Source: Phaeotremella fagi
Lineage: Eukaryota; Basidiomycota; Tremellomycetes; Tremellales; Phaeotremellaceae
Length of the DNA: 64,000 bases
Direction: 5' to 3'
Assembly: GCA_001599715.1 (NCBI GenBank)
Contig: BCHU01000006.1
Coordinates: forward strand, 850,765 to 914,764
A program made the translations under genes and the position numbers. The notes under the pieces are model-generated. The model had not been told where the DNA came from. It saw nothing but the letters and a program-made list of their open reading frames with translations, and ran no database searches. Within the stretch, counting starts at the first letter, position 1. The number at the start of each line of letters is the position of its first letter. This document shows positions 1-10,294 of the stretch, in pieces.

Positions 1-1
1 T

Positions 2-460
2 TACGGGATTGGCTCTGATCTACCCGATCCATTGATCCCATTCATCGAATTGATCTCAACCTTACAATTCGGCGGATCTCAATACCCAATGATCGTCGAC
101 TTCGTCGAATCAATATCCGACATCTTTGAAGAATCGCAATCACCCTTAAACGAATATATCCAGCTATCGACCCAATCAAAAGAAATCGGTCAAACGATAG
201 CCAGAATTATCGTTAATGCCATCAAAGTATTGGAATTGAACGAGAACCAATTGGGGATAATTGATCAACTTCGTGATCTGTTGATTCAGGAGATTGGGTA
301 TCAGGAATCTAGAGTTGTTTTGTCGGAGAAGATGGTTAGGAAGGGGGTTAAGAGAGTTAAAGTTCGTCGGGAGGGGATTACGGCTGTTAAGAAGGCTGTC
401 TTGGAGGGGTTCAGTGGGGTTTTGAAAGCTGATAAAGGGGGTTTGGCTTTGACGAAATAG
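2..460 (+). CDS. 3' end of an unrecognised gene (partial)
   Basis: The reading frame is open from base 2 and runs without an in-frame stop to a TAG ending at 460, about 152 codons, so only the C-terminal part of the protein is in the window. The visible part is mostly helical in character, with a hydrophilic Lys/Arg/Val-rich segment near the end (KRVKVRREG) and no obvious membrane segment. I do not recognise the family. The gene converges on the WD40 gene at 644-2299. Confidence 0.6.
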   Translation, partial: YGIGSDLPDPLIPFIELISTLQFGGSQYPMIVDFVESISDIFEESQSPLNEYIQLSTQSKEIGQTIARIIVNAIKVLELNENQLGIIDQLRDLLIQEIGYQESRVVLSEKMVRKGVKRVKVRREGITAVKKAVLEGFSGVLKADKGGLALTK

Positions 461-643
461 TTGGATTGGTCAAGGAGTGTCTACAGCTTGACCTTTCATG
501 TATCAGAGATATCCTTTTGTGTCGAACAGAGTCTGATAATTGCATACATTCGTACATATACCTAGAGTACAAGACGATACAAGTTTCACAAAATAGACGA
601 CTACTTGGTTACAAATCAAGACCTAAAGCCCTGAGACATTGCA

Positions 644-2299
644 CTAATCCAACTTCCATAATCGAAGACCATCACCATGAACACTCCACAACCTTGTCTC
701 CTCTTTTTGACTAGTATCAACCGAAAACCCAACCAAACTCAAAGGTTTCTCCTCAGAATCCAACTCAGGAGTGACAGGTTCACATCGCCATTTAGTGTTT
801 CCTCTCAAATCATAAACTTCTAATCCGTAATCGATCCCATTCATATGAATCAATCGATCGTCATTCCCTATAAAAGCCAACTTCCGACATTCAATCATCC
901 CCACCACCATCTGTTTAGCGTGTTTGATAATCTGTGCCTTCTTCTCTGGATCAGTTTCCTTCTCTTCATCAGGACTTAGAGGGGGTGTTACACCCCCGTT
1001 ACCCAATTTTCTTTGTGTTTTCGGTAAAACGTTACCGTTACCGTTATCGGTAACGTCTTTTAGATCGAAGATCATTATTTGACCACTTGATTGACCGCCT
1101 ACTGCTAGATATCTGCCGTCACAGGTAAGAGCTAATGAACGTAACCAACGACGATTATTTTCCGTGTTATATTTCCATATTTGTTCACCATCCTTGATTG
1201 AGAGACAATAGACAGTCCCATCTCCACACGTCGCTATGACATATGAAGCCTCCCCGTCTGTAGACGATTTAGGTCCAAAAAGACCAGTCCAATTTTGACC
1301 TTTCGTTTCGAATTTCCAAATCTCTTTCCCGGTTTCACTCTCCCATAACCTAATACTTCTATCCCAACTGACTGAAAGTATGTATTTAGAAGTATAACTG
1401 AATCCTAACCACATGATTGAATCTGTATGACCCTTGAATTCGTTTTCGGTCAGATTGGTTTGGAGGTTGTAGGTCGCGAACACCCATTTATCATCTTTAG
1501 AATTCGAATTCGGTCTTTCACCAGGCATGTAGATTAATTTCTCACCTGACGGTGAGATGGGATAACAGTTGAATGAAGTTGTGATCCGTCCAACTATTTT
1601 GGGTAAATTGGAGATTTCTCTGGAATCGATAATCTTCTTCAGTGATTTCAACGATTCTTTTTGGAATTGTTCACTTTCTTTGGGATCGAGTGAGAAACCT
1701 TTTTTGAACCATGAAGGATTATAGTTGATAGCTGCTGTAGCTCTTTTAGCTGCTTCTTCTAATACTTTTTCAGGGATGACGGGTGATGAAGGGATATCAT
1801 TTAAGTTCCAGATTAAAATTTCAGATTTAGATTGGGGATCACCGTAACGTCTCGGATCAGGATTTGAAGAAGTGATCAAAACGTTCTCATCGGTTGGTGA
1901 AAATGTTATACTAGATAAAACTCCGTTATGACATTTAAGTAATCGTTTCCGACCTTGGGATTCACCTTGTAAATCGTAAACCTCAATCGTAGAGGATCCA
2001 TGGCCACCTAAACCTTCTTTCGAAGATTGATTAATAGCGAATAAAGTACCAGATGAATTGAAAGAGTAAGACGTCCAAGGTGATTTCTCTTTTTTGGTAT
2101 CGAATGGTATGAATTTGAGATATGTTGGATCGGTTTCAATTGGGTTTTTGGGGTTGGGTGAGAAAATGTGTGGAGAGTTTTGTGCCCATTTCGCTGGTTC
2201 TCCGATTGGTTCGTTTGGTGTTTCAGGGAGCTGATGGAATTCTTCGACTACGTCGTATCTCCATTTCAATCTAACATATTCACTTGAGAGTGATGGCAT
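644..2299 (-). CDS. WD40-repeat protein, intronless
   Basis: A 551-residue protein starting at the ATG at 2299; the frame continues upstream to 2344 but only with a non-ATG codon. WD40-like blades are visible, the clearest around residues 290-330, where GHTDSIMWLGF is followed by SWDRSIRLW. Further blades follow (GDGTVYCLSIKDGEQIWKY and GQSSGQIMIFDL), and the protein ends in a last blade WSVHGDGLRLWKLD. A charged, Gly/Asn-rich insert lies between the later blades. The family is a beta-propeller scaffold, but I cannot name an orthologue. A single 1.66 kb exon is unusual beside the intron-rich neighbours. The next gene, at 3181, is divergent. Confidence 0.8.
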   Translation of the reverse strand: MPSLSSEYVRLKWRYDVVEEFHQLPETPNEPIGEPAKWAQNSPHIFSPNPKNPIETDPTYLKFIPFDTKKEKSPWTSYSFNSSGTLFAINQSSKEGLGGHGSSTIEVYDLQGESQGRKRLLKCHNGVLSSITFSPTDENVLITSSNPDPRRYGDPQSKSEILIWNLNDIPSSPVIPEKVLEEAAKRATAAINYNPSWFKKGFSLDPKESEQFQKESLKSLKKIIDSREISNLPKIVGRITTSFNCYPISPSGEKLIYMPGERPNSNSKDDKWVFATYNLQTNLTENEFKGHTDSIMWLGFSYTSKYILSVSWDRSIRLWESETGKEIWKFETKGQNWTGLFGPKSSTDGEASYVIATCGDGTVYCLSIKDGEQIWKYNTENNRRWLRSLALTCDGRYLAVGGQSSGQIMIFDLKDVTDNGNGNVLPKTQRKLGNGGVTPPLSPDEEKETDPEKKAQIIKHAKQMVVGMIECRKLAFIGNDDRLIHMNGIDYGLEVYDLRGNTKWRCEPVTPELDSEEKPLSLVGFSVDTSQKEETRLWSVHGDGLRLWKLD

Positions 2300-3180
2300 T
2301 GGGAATCGATTAATACTTTTAAAGTAAAATGATGTTGGATTCACAAGGGGATTCGAGTGGCGAAGACATCTTACTTGTACTTCTTACCTCTGGTCACTCC
2401 ACCTCCTTCTCGGCATGCTGCAGTGCCTGAAGAAACTCAAATGCACAGGAAAATTGAGATCAGAAATCGCACATTTTGTCAGACAAGTCAAACAGTCTCA
2501 AAGAAGTTGGGTAAAACCTCTAGTCAAGCAGTAAAAACTGAAAGACGCAGTGAGATTTTTTGGTCATCGAGAATGAAAGAAACTTGAAACGTTATGAGCA
2601 GTTGTGGCGAACTTGACTCGATAGATTGATAAAAAATACCGTACCTCATGAAAACGTGAACCTTTCCCACTGCCAATCGAACTTTTCCAAGCGTACCACT
2701 TTCGCTAGAGACATTGATAATATCCAATTAATCGTGAGTGTGAGTTTCGATTCATACCTTCAACATCAAGCTCGAATTGTATTCCATCGTGGCGGAAATT
2801 GTGTTGATTATTTACATGTTCACTAGCATTTTTGGCTTCTTCAGCGGATCCCTGGCGTGACCTGGACATACTTCTTGACTGGAGGTCAAATACTCATCCT
2901 GTGATTTCATAATGATTAGCCAATCGGATGTCAAACCCAATTTCTACTTCGAAAGCAAAGATTAAATACTTGACCGCCATCAAGAAATCTCTTGCAGTTA
3001 GTTGGCTTCGGTTTCGGGCCCCGCAATTCGTCCCGTGAATCCGTAGCTATCTTCGAATGATAAACAATTATCTAACCATCTACATACTTTCCTATCCAAA
3101 TAGAGCTTATTATCAACAACAAAGAAGCAGATAGAACAGTACTAGAGCACGTCTAACAGCAAATAGTTGAACAAACAAAC
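2300..3180. other. Divergent intergenic region, no gene seen
   Basis: About 880 bp separate the WD40 gene (minus) from the thioredoxin-fold gene (plus). Only short frames without coding character were found. It presumably holds both promoters; I see no repeat or RNA gene. Confidence 0.5.
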
Positions 3181-4594
3181 ATGGGCTCAAAACTTGAAAT
3201 CCCACAAGATCTCATAGGTTCATCTGGGCTATACAACGTGCCAGATCCATTACTACGTCGGTGAGTCAGTGTATCATTGTTTTCGACTACATCTATCTAG
3301 AGATATGTCGAGTCTAGTGCTGTTATGAGAAGAAATCGTTTTTGACGCCGGGTTATAGGTTACGACTTGAAGATACGGTTGGTGCACCTATCACGAATCT
3401 AGATAGATACTTTCGTGAGAAGGAAGTACTTGTCCTATACGCTGGATCGGAACATGGGTCCAGTGAGTTTAATATATAACTTCACTGCCGCGAGAAACAG
3501 AAGATTGATTCTTTTCTTAACCTCTCAGACAATTTAACGGAGTTCCACAAGGTAACTCCAATCCCTCATTATCCAAAAAAAGGAAAGTAGAACTAACAAA
3601 GAACAACATTACAGAATCTATCATCATTCGCCATCCAACAACTAAGAGTCAGTCCCCCACCCCCAACCCCAAAGCCCAAACCACCAAAACTAACCCTCCG
3701 AAAAGACATGTTCAGTAATCTACATATCAACCGATACAGATCCCAAAGCCCCATCCAGGGTCCTAACCAAAAAACCATGGCTTCGATTAACGTTCCATGA
3801 CAATTCAGATTTCGCGCCGATGGTGACCATGACTTCGAAATCTAGGATAACGGAGTTGGAGGAAGTTTCTAGAGGTGAAGATTTCGTTCAGGCTGGTGTA
3901 AGTACTTCAAGCATCTTATCTATCTTGGTTAGTTTGTTCATTGCCTTTTGGTGTATAGGAAATCGAGAGTGGGATTGAAAATGTTAAATTCGGTGTTGAG
4001 GAATATCGTACGTCCCCTCTTCAAAAGCTACGATCCACATTGACCAACTCATTTTAGAACATGATTACGTTCGCCCATTATCCAGAGCAGCGGTGACAGC
4101 GATAATGCAAGCCATGGCCACACCTTCCATATCAGTATAGTAAGTTCCAACTTTTCCCATTCCCCGACACAAAACCCAGAAAACTCAATACCCCACAAAA
4201 AGTCATATCCCAACCCACACGTTTATCACCAAAAACATCAAACCCGCATCCTTCGTTCCAGACAAGATCGAGAAGAATTATCATACATGGAAAAACGGGG
4301 GTACACCATCTCTACGACTTGCCGGTAAGACCATTCCTCGCTTACGACACGCATTATCATAACTAACGAACATTAGATATTCTGGAACCACTTAAATGGC
4401 CACTTATGGCTCTATTCGTCGCTATCTTGTATCACGTCACGATACTCTATTATGGTGGTACGTAGTTTTATTTTCTGTTTGTTGGATGATATGCTGATAA
4501 GCGACATTTTGTAGAAGAATACAATTTCATACCAAAGGTCTTGGATTGGCTCTCATGGCGTGCTCGTGAAGCTAACAAATTGGTTAGAGGGTAG
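3181..4594 (+). CDS. Thioredoxin-fold membrane protein lacking the CxxC motif
   Basis: Spliced gene with eight or more exons. Those I placed are 3181-3260, 3359-3462, 3529-3551 (23 nt), 3615-3647, 3706-3897, then exons starting near 3960, 4059, 4202, 4377 and 4515, ending with TAG at 4592-4594. The fold is read from the strand EKEVLVLYAGS, then a helix, then CSVIYISTDTDPKA, and later the strand-turn region APMVTMTSKSRI, as in nucleoredoxin or tryparedoxin-like proteins. At the place of the WCxxC active site the sequence is YAGSEHGSNNL, with no cysteine pair. Near the C-terminus a hydrophobic stretch (WPLMALFVAILYHVTILYY) should cross a membrane, followed by a short basic tail. I infer a membrane-anchored, redox-inactive thioredoxin-like protein. 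Confidence 0.7.
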
Positions 4595-4987
4595 AAATAA
4601 AGGTGAAATGAAGGTCGAGGTGGAATGTTTGAAAGAACTATTTTTTGGGGGGTTCGTGCATTCAGTTCAGGTTTGAATGATATGGCCTGTAACTTCGTAT
4701 AAAAGAAGCCTCTCATGAACCGTCCTGTTGGAATGCAATCTGTGCGTCTAGTTGGAAAGTAATCTGTAATCTCACCTGCCAATTCTATCTAAACAACTTC
4801 ATAATTCAACAATACTGTTTTCGCCGTAAACCGTTACGATTAGCAAACCAAAGGTGTCTTCCAGAAAGGGGGGGTGTGGGTGGAGGATAAAACGTGAAAA
4901 AGAGAGAAGGGGATCATGAAAAGATCGTAAAAAAGGGTTTTCGTGGAATTCGATATAACGTCAAATGATTCGATATACCAATGTCGT
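4595..4987. other. Convergent intergenic region, no gene seen
   Basis: Region between the 3' ends of the thioredoxin-fold gene and the tropomyosin gene. It presumably holds 3' UTRs; small frames here have no coding features. Confidence 0.4.
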
Positions 4988-5978
4988 TTACTAGAAACCC
5001 AAAAAACCATTAGTTTTAAGCCGATTGATGTTGGTGGGGTAAATTCAAAAACATACGAGAGATTCCATTTGAGCGACAACTTCGTCGAGTTCGCGTTTGG
5101 ATTGTTGATATTTCTCCACTGCTTCCTGTTGGGTTTTCGTTAGTGGTAGTTCAAGGTATAATAGGATGGGAATGTTGACATACTCCATGTTTCCTTTCCC
5201 AGTCGTCTCTCTCTTGTTCTACTCTTTGAACTTGACGTTCAAAGTGCTCAGCTTTGACGTCGACTTGACGAAGTCTGTTGTGTGTTAGTGGGGGTCAAGT
5301 GAGGTTTATGATAGGAAGAGGGGAGGTTCCAGAACAGATGAACTCGTTCGAATTGTCATCTGTCCCATTCCCACCACCTCAAACAAGCAGTAGGCAAGAA
5401 ACCGAAACCCACTTCGCAGTAGTATCCTTCAAATCCTTCTCAGCCTTATCCAACTCTTCCTCAAGAAGTTGAACTTTTCTAGCCAAGTTCTCACCAGTGG
5501 TTCGATGGGTTTCACCCTCGGCTGAAGATGATTTGAGTTCTTTAACTTTTTCCTCTGATTTCTCGAGTTCAGCTTGGGAGAGTTGAAGGTTATGTTGGAG
5601 TGAGGCGATTTCTTGATCTTTCTCTAAAAGAACTTGGGCGTTCTATCGGGTGGTGGATTGTTAGATCGATGGTATGGTTTTGGTATGTGGGTGGTACACA
5701 CCTTCTTGTTTAATGCTTCTGCTTCTTCAGCTCTAGCTTCGGCTGCTTCGATCTTTTGACCGAGAATGGTGAATCTCTATTGTGGTAGCTATAAGTGATA
5801 ATGCCTATTGTAGTACTAGAGTTTAGTTCACTTACTTCCTTGATCTTGTCCTGTTGAAAATGAATTGAATTAGCTCATGTTGCTGTGCATCGCCATTACA
5901 ACTTGGAGGGGAGGAGGGAAAGGGGTAGTAGTTTACGAAGTGGATGGGATTGGAGTAGAGGATGGGTGTACTCACCAT
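4988..5978 (-). CDS. TPM1: Tropomyosin, 161 residues, seven exons
   Basis: Joining 5978-5976, 5850-5836, 5776-5702, 5642-5413, 5274-5184, 5125-5057 and 4990-4988 gives 162 codons including stop, i.e. 161 residues, the length of fission yeast Cdc8 and budding yeast Tpm2. The protein is one continuous heptad coiled coil: it starts MDKIKERFTILGQKIEAAEA, contains KLRQVDVKAEHFERQV and ends in KRELDEVVAQMESL, all typical of fungal tropomyosin. It binds along actin filaments. The first exon is the ATG alone, the second encodes only DKIKE, and the last coding exon appears to be the stop codon alone. If the last intron were retained, the protein would gain three residues (VCF) before a stop. Confidence 0.9.
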
Positions 5979-6026
5979 TATGATATAGTTTACTTATTGA
6001 TAATTGTATTTGTAGATGTAAAAGTA

Positions 6027-6054
6027 GAATGTGAATGTGAATGTGAATGTGAAT
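6027..6054 (+). repeat. Short tandem repeat, unit GAATGT
   Basis: Four full copies of GAATGT plus a partial GAAT, lying about 50 bases upstream of the tropomyosin start codon (minus strand), so in its promoter or 5' UTR. Confidence 0.7.
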
Positions 6055-7000
6055 TGATTAGACAACGTTGCCATACACTGTGTGTCTCACTTGTACAGCT
6101 TAACGTTATCAACGCGATCAGTGCGCGTCTGGACTCTCACGTGGCATAAATCGGTGATATTATCGGAGTTACATTCAGTGGCACCACCCTTCGCAACCTA
6201 TCCCAATTTTCATTCCTCTCTCTCTCCTTCTCTCTTCTTCTCATTCTTCCGCCAACTTCTTATCCACCCTTTCTTTTACAATTCAAACGTATATCTATAG
6301 GGGGTTCAAAGGATCAAGTGGATGGCCAGAATGACTTTGGTTCTTACTAAAAGGAGACCCCGCAGGGCTGTTTGATCGAATCAAAACTTTCTAGCAGTCG
6401 TTTGGGGCGTCCTATATCTCGATATTTTCTCTTCTTTCATTTACGATCCGTTATCTATGTATAGGGTACAAAACTTACTCACCATGCAGATCATACTAAC
6501 TTTATTCCAACTTTCCACTCCTTATCCCCAACGCCCCTAATATCATCTATCCTGACGAAAACCCTACGTCCTGATAGATAAACGAAGAGGCCAGACCAAG
6601 TGATCGATCTCCATTCGATCCACTATCAAAGAAGTAATCAGCATTCCAAACCTCATTGCTCGAATCTATTTGACGGACCGCGGTTGGTCATTTTGGAATT
6701 CTTCAGTGACGGTTGAAGAAAATTTGATTTTGGGTTGATGGAAATTGATGGAGGTGGATTTCTTTGCAGAACGTCTTTCTTTTTATTCAAGTGGATTAGA
6801 TGTTTTGAAGGTCCGCAACATGATTTTGGTACAACTTATTGTTGTTCTGGTCATGTATTTGAAGTGAATTTTAGAAACCTGAAGAGTTGGTTCATCCCAT
6901 GGTTTTAATTCTTACTCGTGATCCTCGAGCTAGATGGCCGCCTGCACCGTACTGATTGTAATTGCAGCTACTCTCGTCCCGATGCAATATACAGATCTCA

Positions 7001-7015
7001 ATGATATACGTGTTT
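7001..7015 (-). promoter_or_regulatory. Shared 3'-side element of coiled-coil gene 1
   Basis: The 15-mer ATGATATACGTGTTT lies 74 bases beyond the stop codon of the gene at 7089-7844. An identical 15-mer lies 59 bases beyond the stop of the gene at 8479-10218. A shared A+T-rich context and a nearby ATCGACCC extend the match. It is probably part of homologous 3' UTRs. Confidence 0.55.
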
Positions 7016-7088
7016 GTGAAAGATTTTGTACAATATCGACCCGATTCCCAACTCAGTTCTCTCTCAAAATCATACTAGTACGGTAACC

Positions 7089-7844
7089 TCACAACTTGTT
7101 CTCCAATCTCTCATTCTCTTCAACCTTCAAGTTTCTGAGTCTAGAATCCCTTCTCCTTACAGCTTCACGACCTAATCTTTCCAACAACTCAATTCTAGCT
7201 CTAGTTTCCGCAACCCCCTTAACATCAATCTTTGGAACGACCTCATGACCTTCTTCTTCCTGTTGAACGATTCCCAAAAACCCTCTCAAAACCTTTCTAG
7301 CCTTCATTCTTAGACGTCTAATACGTCTAACTTCAAGTTCAGCCTCACAATATTCAATTCTAGCTTTCCAATCGTTTAGTTGTTTTTCGAGATTTTTGTT
7401 TTTATCGATAACCAGTTCAAGTGTTTTGTTGACTACCATCATCTGAGCTTTGGTGGTTCCATTTTCTTCGCAAGATTTGTCGAGAGATTTATTGACGGTG
7501 AACCATTGTTTGTTGATTGTTTGGTTATAATTGTTGATATGTTCAAGTTGATGAGTGACGTTATTGAAATCATGAGTCAGATTTGAAATTCGTTTTGAAA
7601 ATAAACCAACATCTTGATTTCCTGCGGCACCTCCAAAAGTCTTTATGAGATCCGTCTTGTCGTTCTCGATCGTCAACTGATCAACCCGTCTTTTGTAAAC
7701 GTTTAAAGCATCTTGCATAGCTTCGTTCAATTTGATCTGACGATCTAAGCTTTGTTGTAGAGTTTCACCAGTTATAGTTCTGCTCTCTCTGACCGTCGAA
7801 AATGATTTCCTCGGTGATTGAACTCGCTGCATCACCATCACCAT
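7089..7844 (-). CDS. Coiled-coil protein 1 of a tandem paralogous trio
   Basis: From the first in-frame ATG at 7844 the protein has 251 residues; the frame is open up to 7913 but without an ATG. Its promoter element lies 397 bases upstream, further than in the two sister genes, so a 5' exon may be missing from this model. The body is coiled coil (LQQSLDRQIKLNEAMQDAL and later segments). The C-terminal part (AELEVRRIRRLRMKARKVLR, then ETRARIELLERLGREAVRRR) matches the C-terminus of the next gene. I do not recognise the family or a function. Confidence 0.65.
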   Translation of the reverse strand: MVMVMQRVQSPRKSFSTVRESRTITGETLQQSLDRQIKLNEAMQDALNVYKRRVDQLTIENDKTDLIKTFGGAAGNQDVGLFSKRISNLTHDFNNVTHQLEHINNYNQTINKQWFTVNKSLDKSCEENGTTKAQMMVVNKTLELVIDKNKNLEKQLNDWKARIEYCEAELEVRRIRRLRMKARKVLRGFLGIVQQEEEGHEVVPKIDVKGVAETRARIELLERLGREAVRRRDSRLRNLKVEENERLENKL

Positions 7845-8240
7845 CCATTGAAATCTTGAACGAACGAGATAAGAATATACCCCTACTATGGAAAAGTTGC
7901 CAAAAGATTTCACGCATGTTGATAAAACCTATCTTCTGGATGAGCTCGTCTGATAATGACACTTCACTGAGGATGATGATCTGACAGGGGATATTGACGG
8001 GGCCAGACGACCAAAATTCGACAGTTGGATAGATACAGTAGTGAGAATTATTTGCGGATAATTTGGATTTTGTAGGTATAAGGATACGTTGGTTGACGGA
8101 ATAGATACTGTCGTTTTATGAATTGATCGGAGAGATTTGGGTTAAATGGAGAATTAAATTTTGGTAGATGATGATAGAGCAGTTGTTAATGTATTTTTTG
8201 ATGCTGATGATACAAGTACATGAGACTGACTACTTTGGGA

Positions 8241-8256
8241 GTGGCTGACGTGAGAT
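8241..8256 (+). promoter_or_regulatory. Copy 1 of the shared 16-base promoter element
   Basis: GTGGCTGACGTGAGAT, followed by GTGCCACA within five bases. The core TGACGT resembles a bZIP (ATF/CREB-type) half-site plus flank. It is exactly repeated at 10295-10310 and 11240-11255, each upstream of a member of the coiled-coil trio. Confidence 0.7.
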
Positions 8257-8405
8257 AGAGTGCCACAGCACAAAAATTCTCGATCATCGTTGTAGGTTGT
8301 AATGCTGCTACCGCTTTATACAATCACTGTGCTACTAGTTATTATCAAATGTTAACTGAGCATCGATGGACGTCGCAAGTTGCATCAGCCATACCCATAA
8401 CTCAA

Positions 8406-8420
8406 ATGATATACGTGTTT
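8406..8420 (-). promoter_or_regulatory. Shared 3'-side element of coiled-coil gene 2
   Basis: An exact second copy of ATGATATACGTGTTT, 59 bases beyond the stop codon of the gene at 8479-10218. See the copy at 7001-7015. Confidence 0.55.
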
Positions 8421-8478
8421 CAAGATTTTAGAAATATGAAATCGACCCTTACTCATCGTCAGACTGCAAATCCCGACC

Positions 8479-10218
8479 TCACAACTTCTTCGACTTCTTC
8501 TTGATCTTCTCCTTCTCCTTCTCCAACCTCTCTCCAGGTATCTCGCTGACCTTAGAACCATTCATCCCACCCCTGATCTTAAGATCCCTTTTTTTAACGG
8601 CTTCAAGAACGGCTTTTTCCAACTCCTTTATCCTAGCTCTAGTTTCTTCGAGCATCTTGACTTCACTCTCTGAAATCTCTTTACCCTTTCCCTTCTTTTT
8701 CATAGTTTTCAAAATCCTTTTCATAACCTTCCTAGCAATTTTCCGCTGGTTTTTGAGACGTCTAATCTCAACTTGAGCATCAAAAATCTCCAGTTTGACC
8801 TTGTTACTATTGATTTGTGTCTCGAATATCTTGTGCTGATCTTTGGCGGTATCAAGTGATATGGTAATGATATTCAAATCGGTTTTGAGTTGAAAATTTT
8901 CTTCTTTCAACTTTGTAAGGGATTGAATGACGGTGACCAATTCAATTTTCAGTTTCTCGTTATCGTTGTCCTTTTTGACAGTTTCGGTTGTTTCAATTTT
9001 AAGTTTGAAATTTCGATTTTCGTCTTTAACTTTTTGAAGAGATTTGTAGAGATTGTCCAATTCCTTTTTTTGATTCCCTTTATCATTTTTTGTTTTCTCA
9101 AGTTGGATTTTGATATCATCCAAATCTTTTTTCATCTTTTTGACTTGCTTGTCGTGAGCTGCAGAGAGATAGTCCAATTTCTTTTGTTGGTTCCCTTTAT
9201 CATTTTTTGATTTTTCAAGTTGGGTTTTAACCTCATCAAACTCCTTTTTCATCTTTTTGACCTGTTTGTCGTGTGCTGTAGTGTTCTTTAACAATCTCTT
9301 CTCCAAAGTCCGATCATTCTCCTTACCTTTATCTAGGGAACTCTGAACAACACTCAACTCATCCTTCAGTCTCTCGCGATCATCCTCTGATTCCTTCAAT
9401 TCACCTTTAACCCTCTCGAAATCCCTTTTAGCTTCATCAAGAGATTTCTTAACAACACCCAACTCATTTTTGAGTTTCTCGTTCCCAATCTGTGATTTCT
9501 TCAGTTCACCATTTATTCGGTCAAAATCCTTTGATTTTATTTGGAGCTGATTCCTGACCAAACCAACTTCTTCAACTCGACGAGCTTTTTCCAAATCCAA
9601 CAAAACGTTTAGATTTTGATTTTCAGTCCTCAATTCGTCAATATTCGCTTGGTAAGAGCTCAAAACCGTTTGAAGAGATTCATTGATTCGAATCTGATTT
9701 TCTAGTCGTTGTTGAGTTCGAGTTTCAGCTTTACCCTTTTGGATTTCGATAAGAGAAATCGTTTCCTTTTTGGATCCAAATTTTAAGAGGGTAGTCCACA
9801 GTCCACAAAAACGGGGGCGAAAGAATTGAATGATTTGAATGAGTTTACCAGAAGTTTCGCTTATGAAAGTAAAACTACTTTGCAAATGTCCCGTAACCAA
9901 GTTGAAATGATGATAATGTGGAAGCTGTAGTTGAAGACGTGACCAACCATACTGACCAATCCAACAACTGAATCTAAAAAGTGGATACGATGCTAGTATA
10001 ACAAGAGAATAGCTGAAGGTCTCATCGTAAATGGATTTCGCAATGTAAAGGATAGGTGTGTATATGAGAATCGGTTCTATGTTGGTTTGCAGTGTTCCCA
10101 AGAAATTGGATGGAGGTCGCGGTTGGTAATCTGTTGAATTTGTTTCTGGAAGCTTGGATGTTGGAGTCTGAGGTGTTGATTCGTTTGATGAAGTCGAGGT
10201 AGAGTCTGAGGTTATCAT
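8479..10218 (-). CDS. Coiled-coil protein 2, with N-terminal membrane segments
   Basis: 579 residues from the ATG at 10218 (MITSDSTSTSS). The longer frame to 10320 has no ATG and runs across the promoter element. The N-terminus is Ser/Thr/Pro-rich. Next come hydrophobic segments (ILIYTPILYIAKSIY and FSYSLVILASYPLF), then about 400 residues of Lys/Glu-rich heptad coiled coil with internal near-repeats (KQVKKMKKEFDEVKTQLEKS and KQVKKMKKDLDDIKIQLEKT). The C-terminal motif EIRRLKNQRKIARKVMKRIL plus LEETRARIKELEKAVLEAV is shared with coiled-coil protein 1. It is intronless. An out-of-frame ATG at 10252 opens a 76-codon overlapping frame, which may affect start choice. Function unknown. Confidence 0.75.
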   Translation of the reverse strand: MITSDSTSTSSNESTPQTPTSKLPETNSTDYQPRPPSNFLGTLQTNIEPILIYTPILYIAKSIYDETFSYSLVILASYPLFRFSCWIGQYGWSRLQLQLPHYHHFNLVTGHLQSSFTFISETSGKLIQIIQFFRPRFCGLWTTLLKFGSKKETISLIEIQKGKAETRTQQRLENQIRINESLQTVLSSYQANIDELRTENQNLNVLLDLEKARRVEEVGLVRNQLQIKSKDFDRINGELKKSQIGNEKLKNELGVVKKSLDEAKRDFERVKGELKESEDDRERLKDELSVVQSSLDKGKENDRTLEKRLLKNTTAHDKQVKKMKKEFDEVKTQLEKSKNDKGNQQKKLDYLSAAHDKQVKKMKKDLDDIKIQLEKTKNDKGNQKKELDNLYKSLQKVKDENRNFKLKIETTETVKKDNDNEKLKIELVTVIQSLTKLKEENFQLKTDLNIITISLDTAKDQHKIFETQINSNKVKLEIFDAQVEIRRLKNQRKIARKVMKRILKTMKKKGKGKEISESEVKMLEETRARIKELEKAVLEAVKKRDLKIRGGMNGSKVSEIPGERLEKEKEKIKKKSKKL

Positions 10219-10294
10219 TTTGATGGTTGTTGATAGTTGATGTTGGAGACATGTTGGTGGGTGTTTCAGAAGTACCAACAGTACTCGTGTGGCA

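Larger units (their letters stand above)
5979..7088. other. Intergenic region of 1.1 kb, no gene seen
   Basis: This lies upstream of tropomyosin and downstream of the coiled-coil gene at 7089. It contains a short GAATGT repeat near 6030 and a pyrimidine-rich tract around 6212-6262. At 7001-7015 it carries an element shared with the 3' side of the next coiled-coil gene. No protein-coding or RNA gene was recognised. Confidence 0.5.
7845..8478. promoter_or_regulatory. Promoter region of coiled-coil gene 1 and 3' region of gene 2
   Basis: This holds the 16-base promoter element at 8241-8256 and the 3'-side element of the upstream gene at 8406-8420. A missing first exon of coiled-coil gene 1 could also lie here; I could not define one. 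Confidence 0.4.

Noticed and set aside
7765..7962. Alternative minus-strand frame at the 5' end of coiled-coil gene 1
   Set aside because: It ends before the coiled-coil body and I found no intron joining it in phase, though a missing first exon remains possible.
8501..9210. Phe-rich plus-strand frames opposite coiled-coil gene 2
   Set aside because: Antisense readings of Lys/Glu-rich codons.
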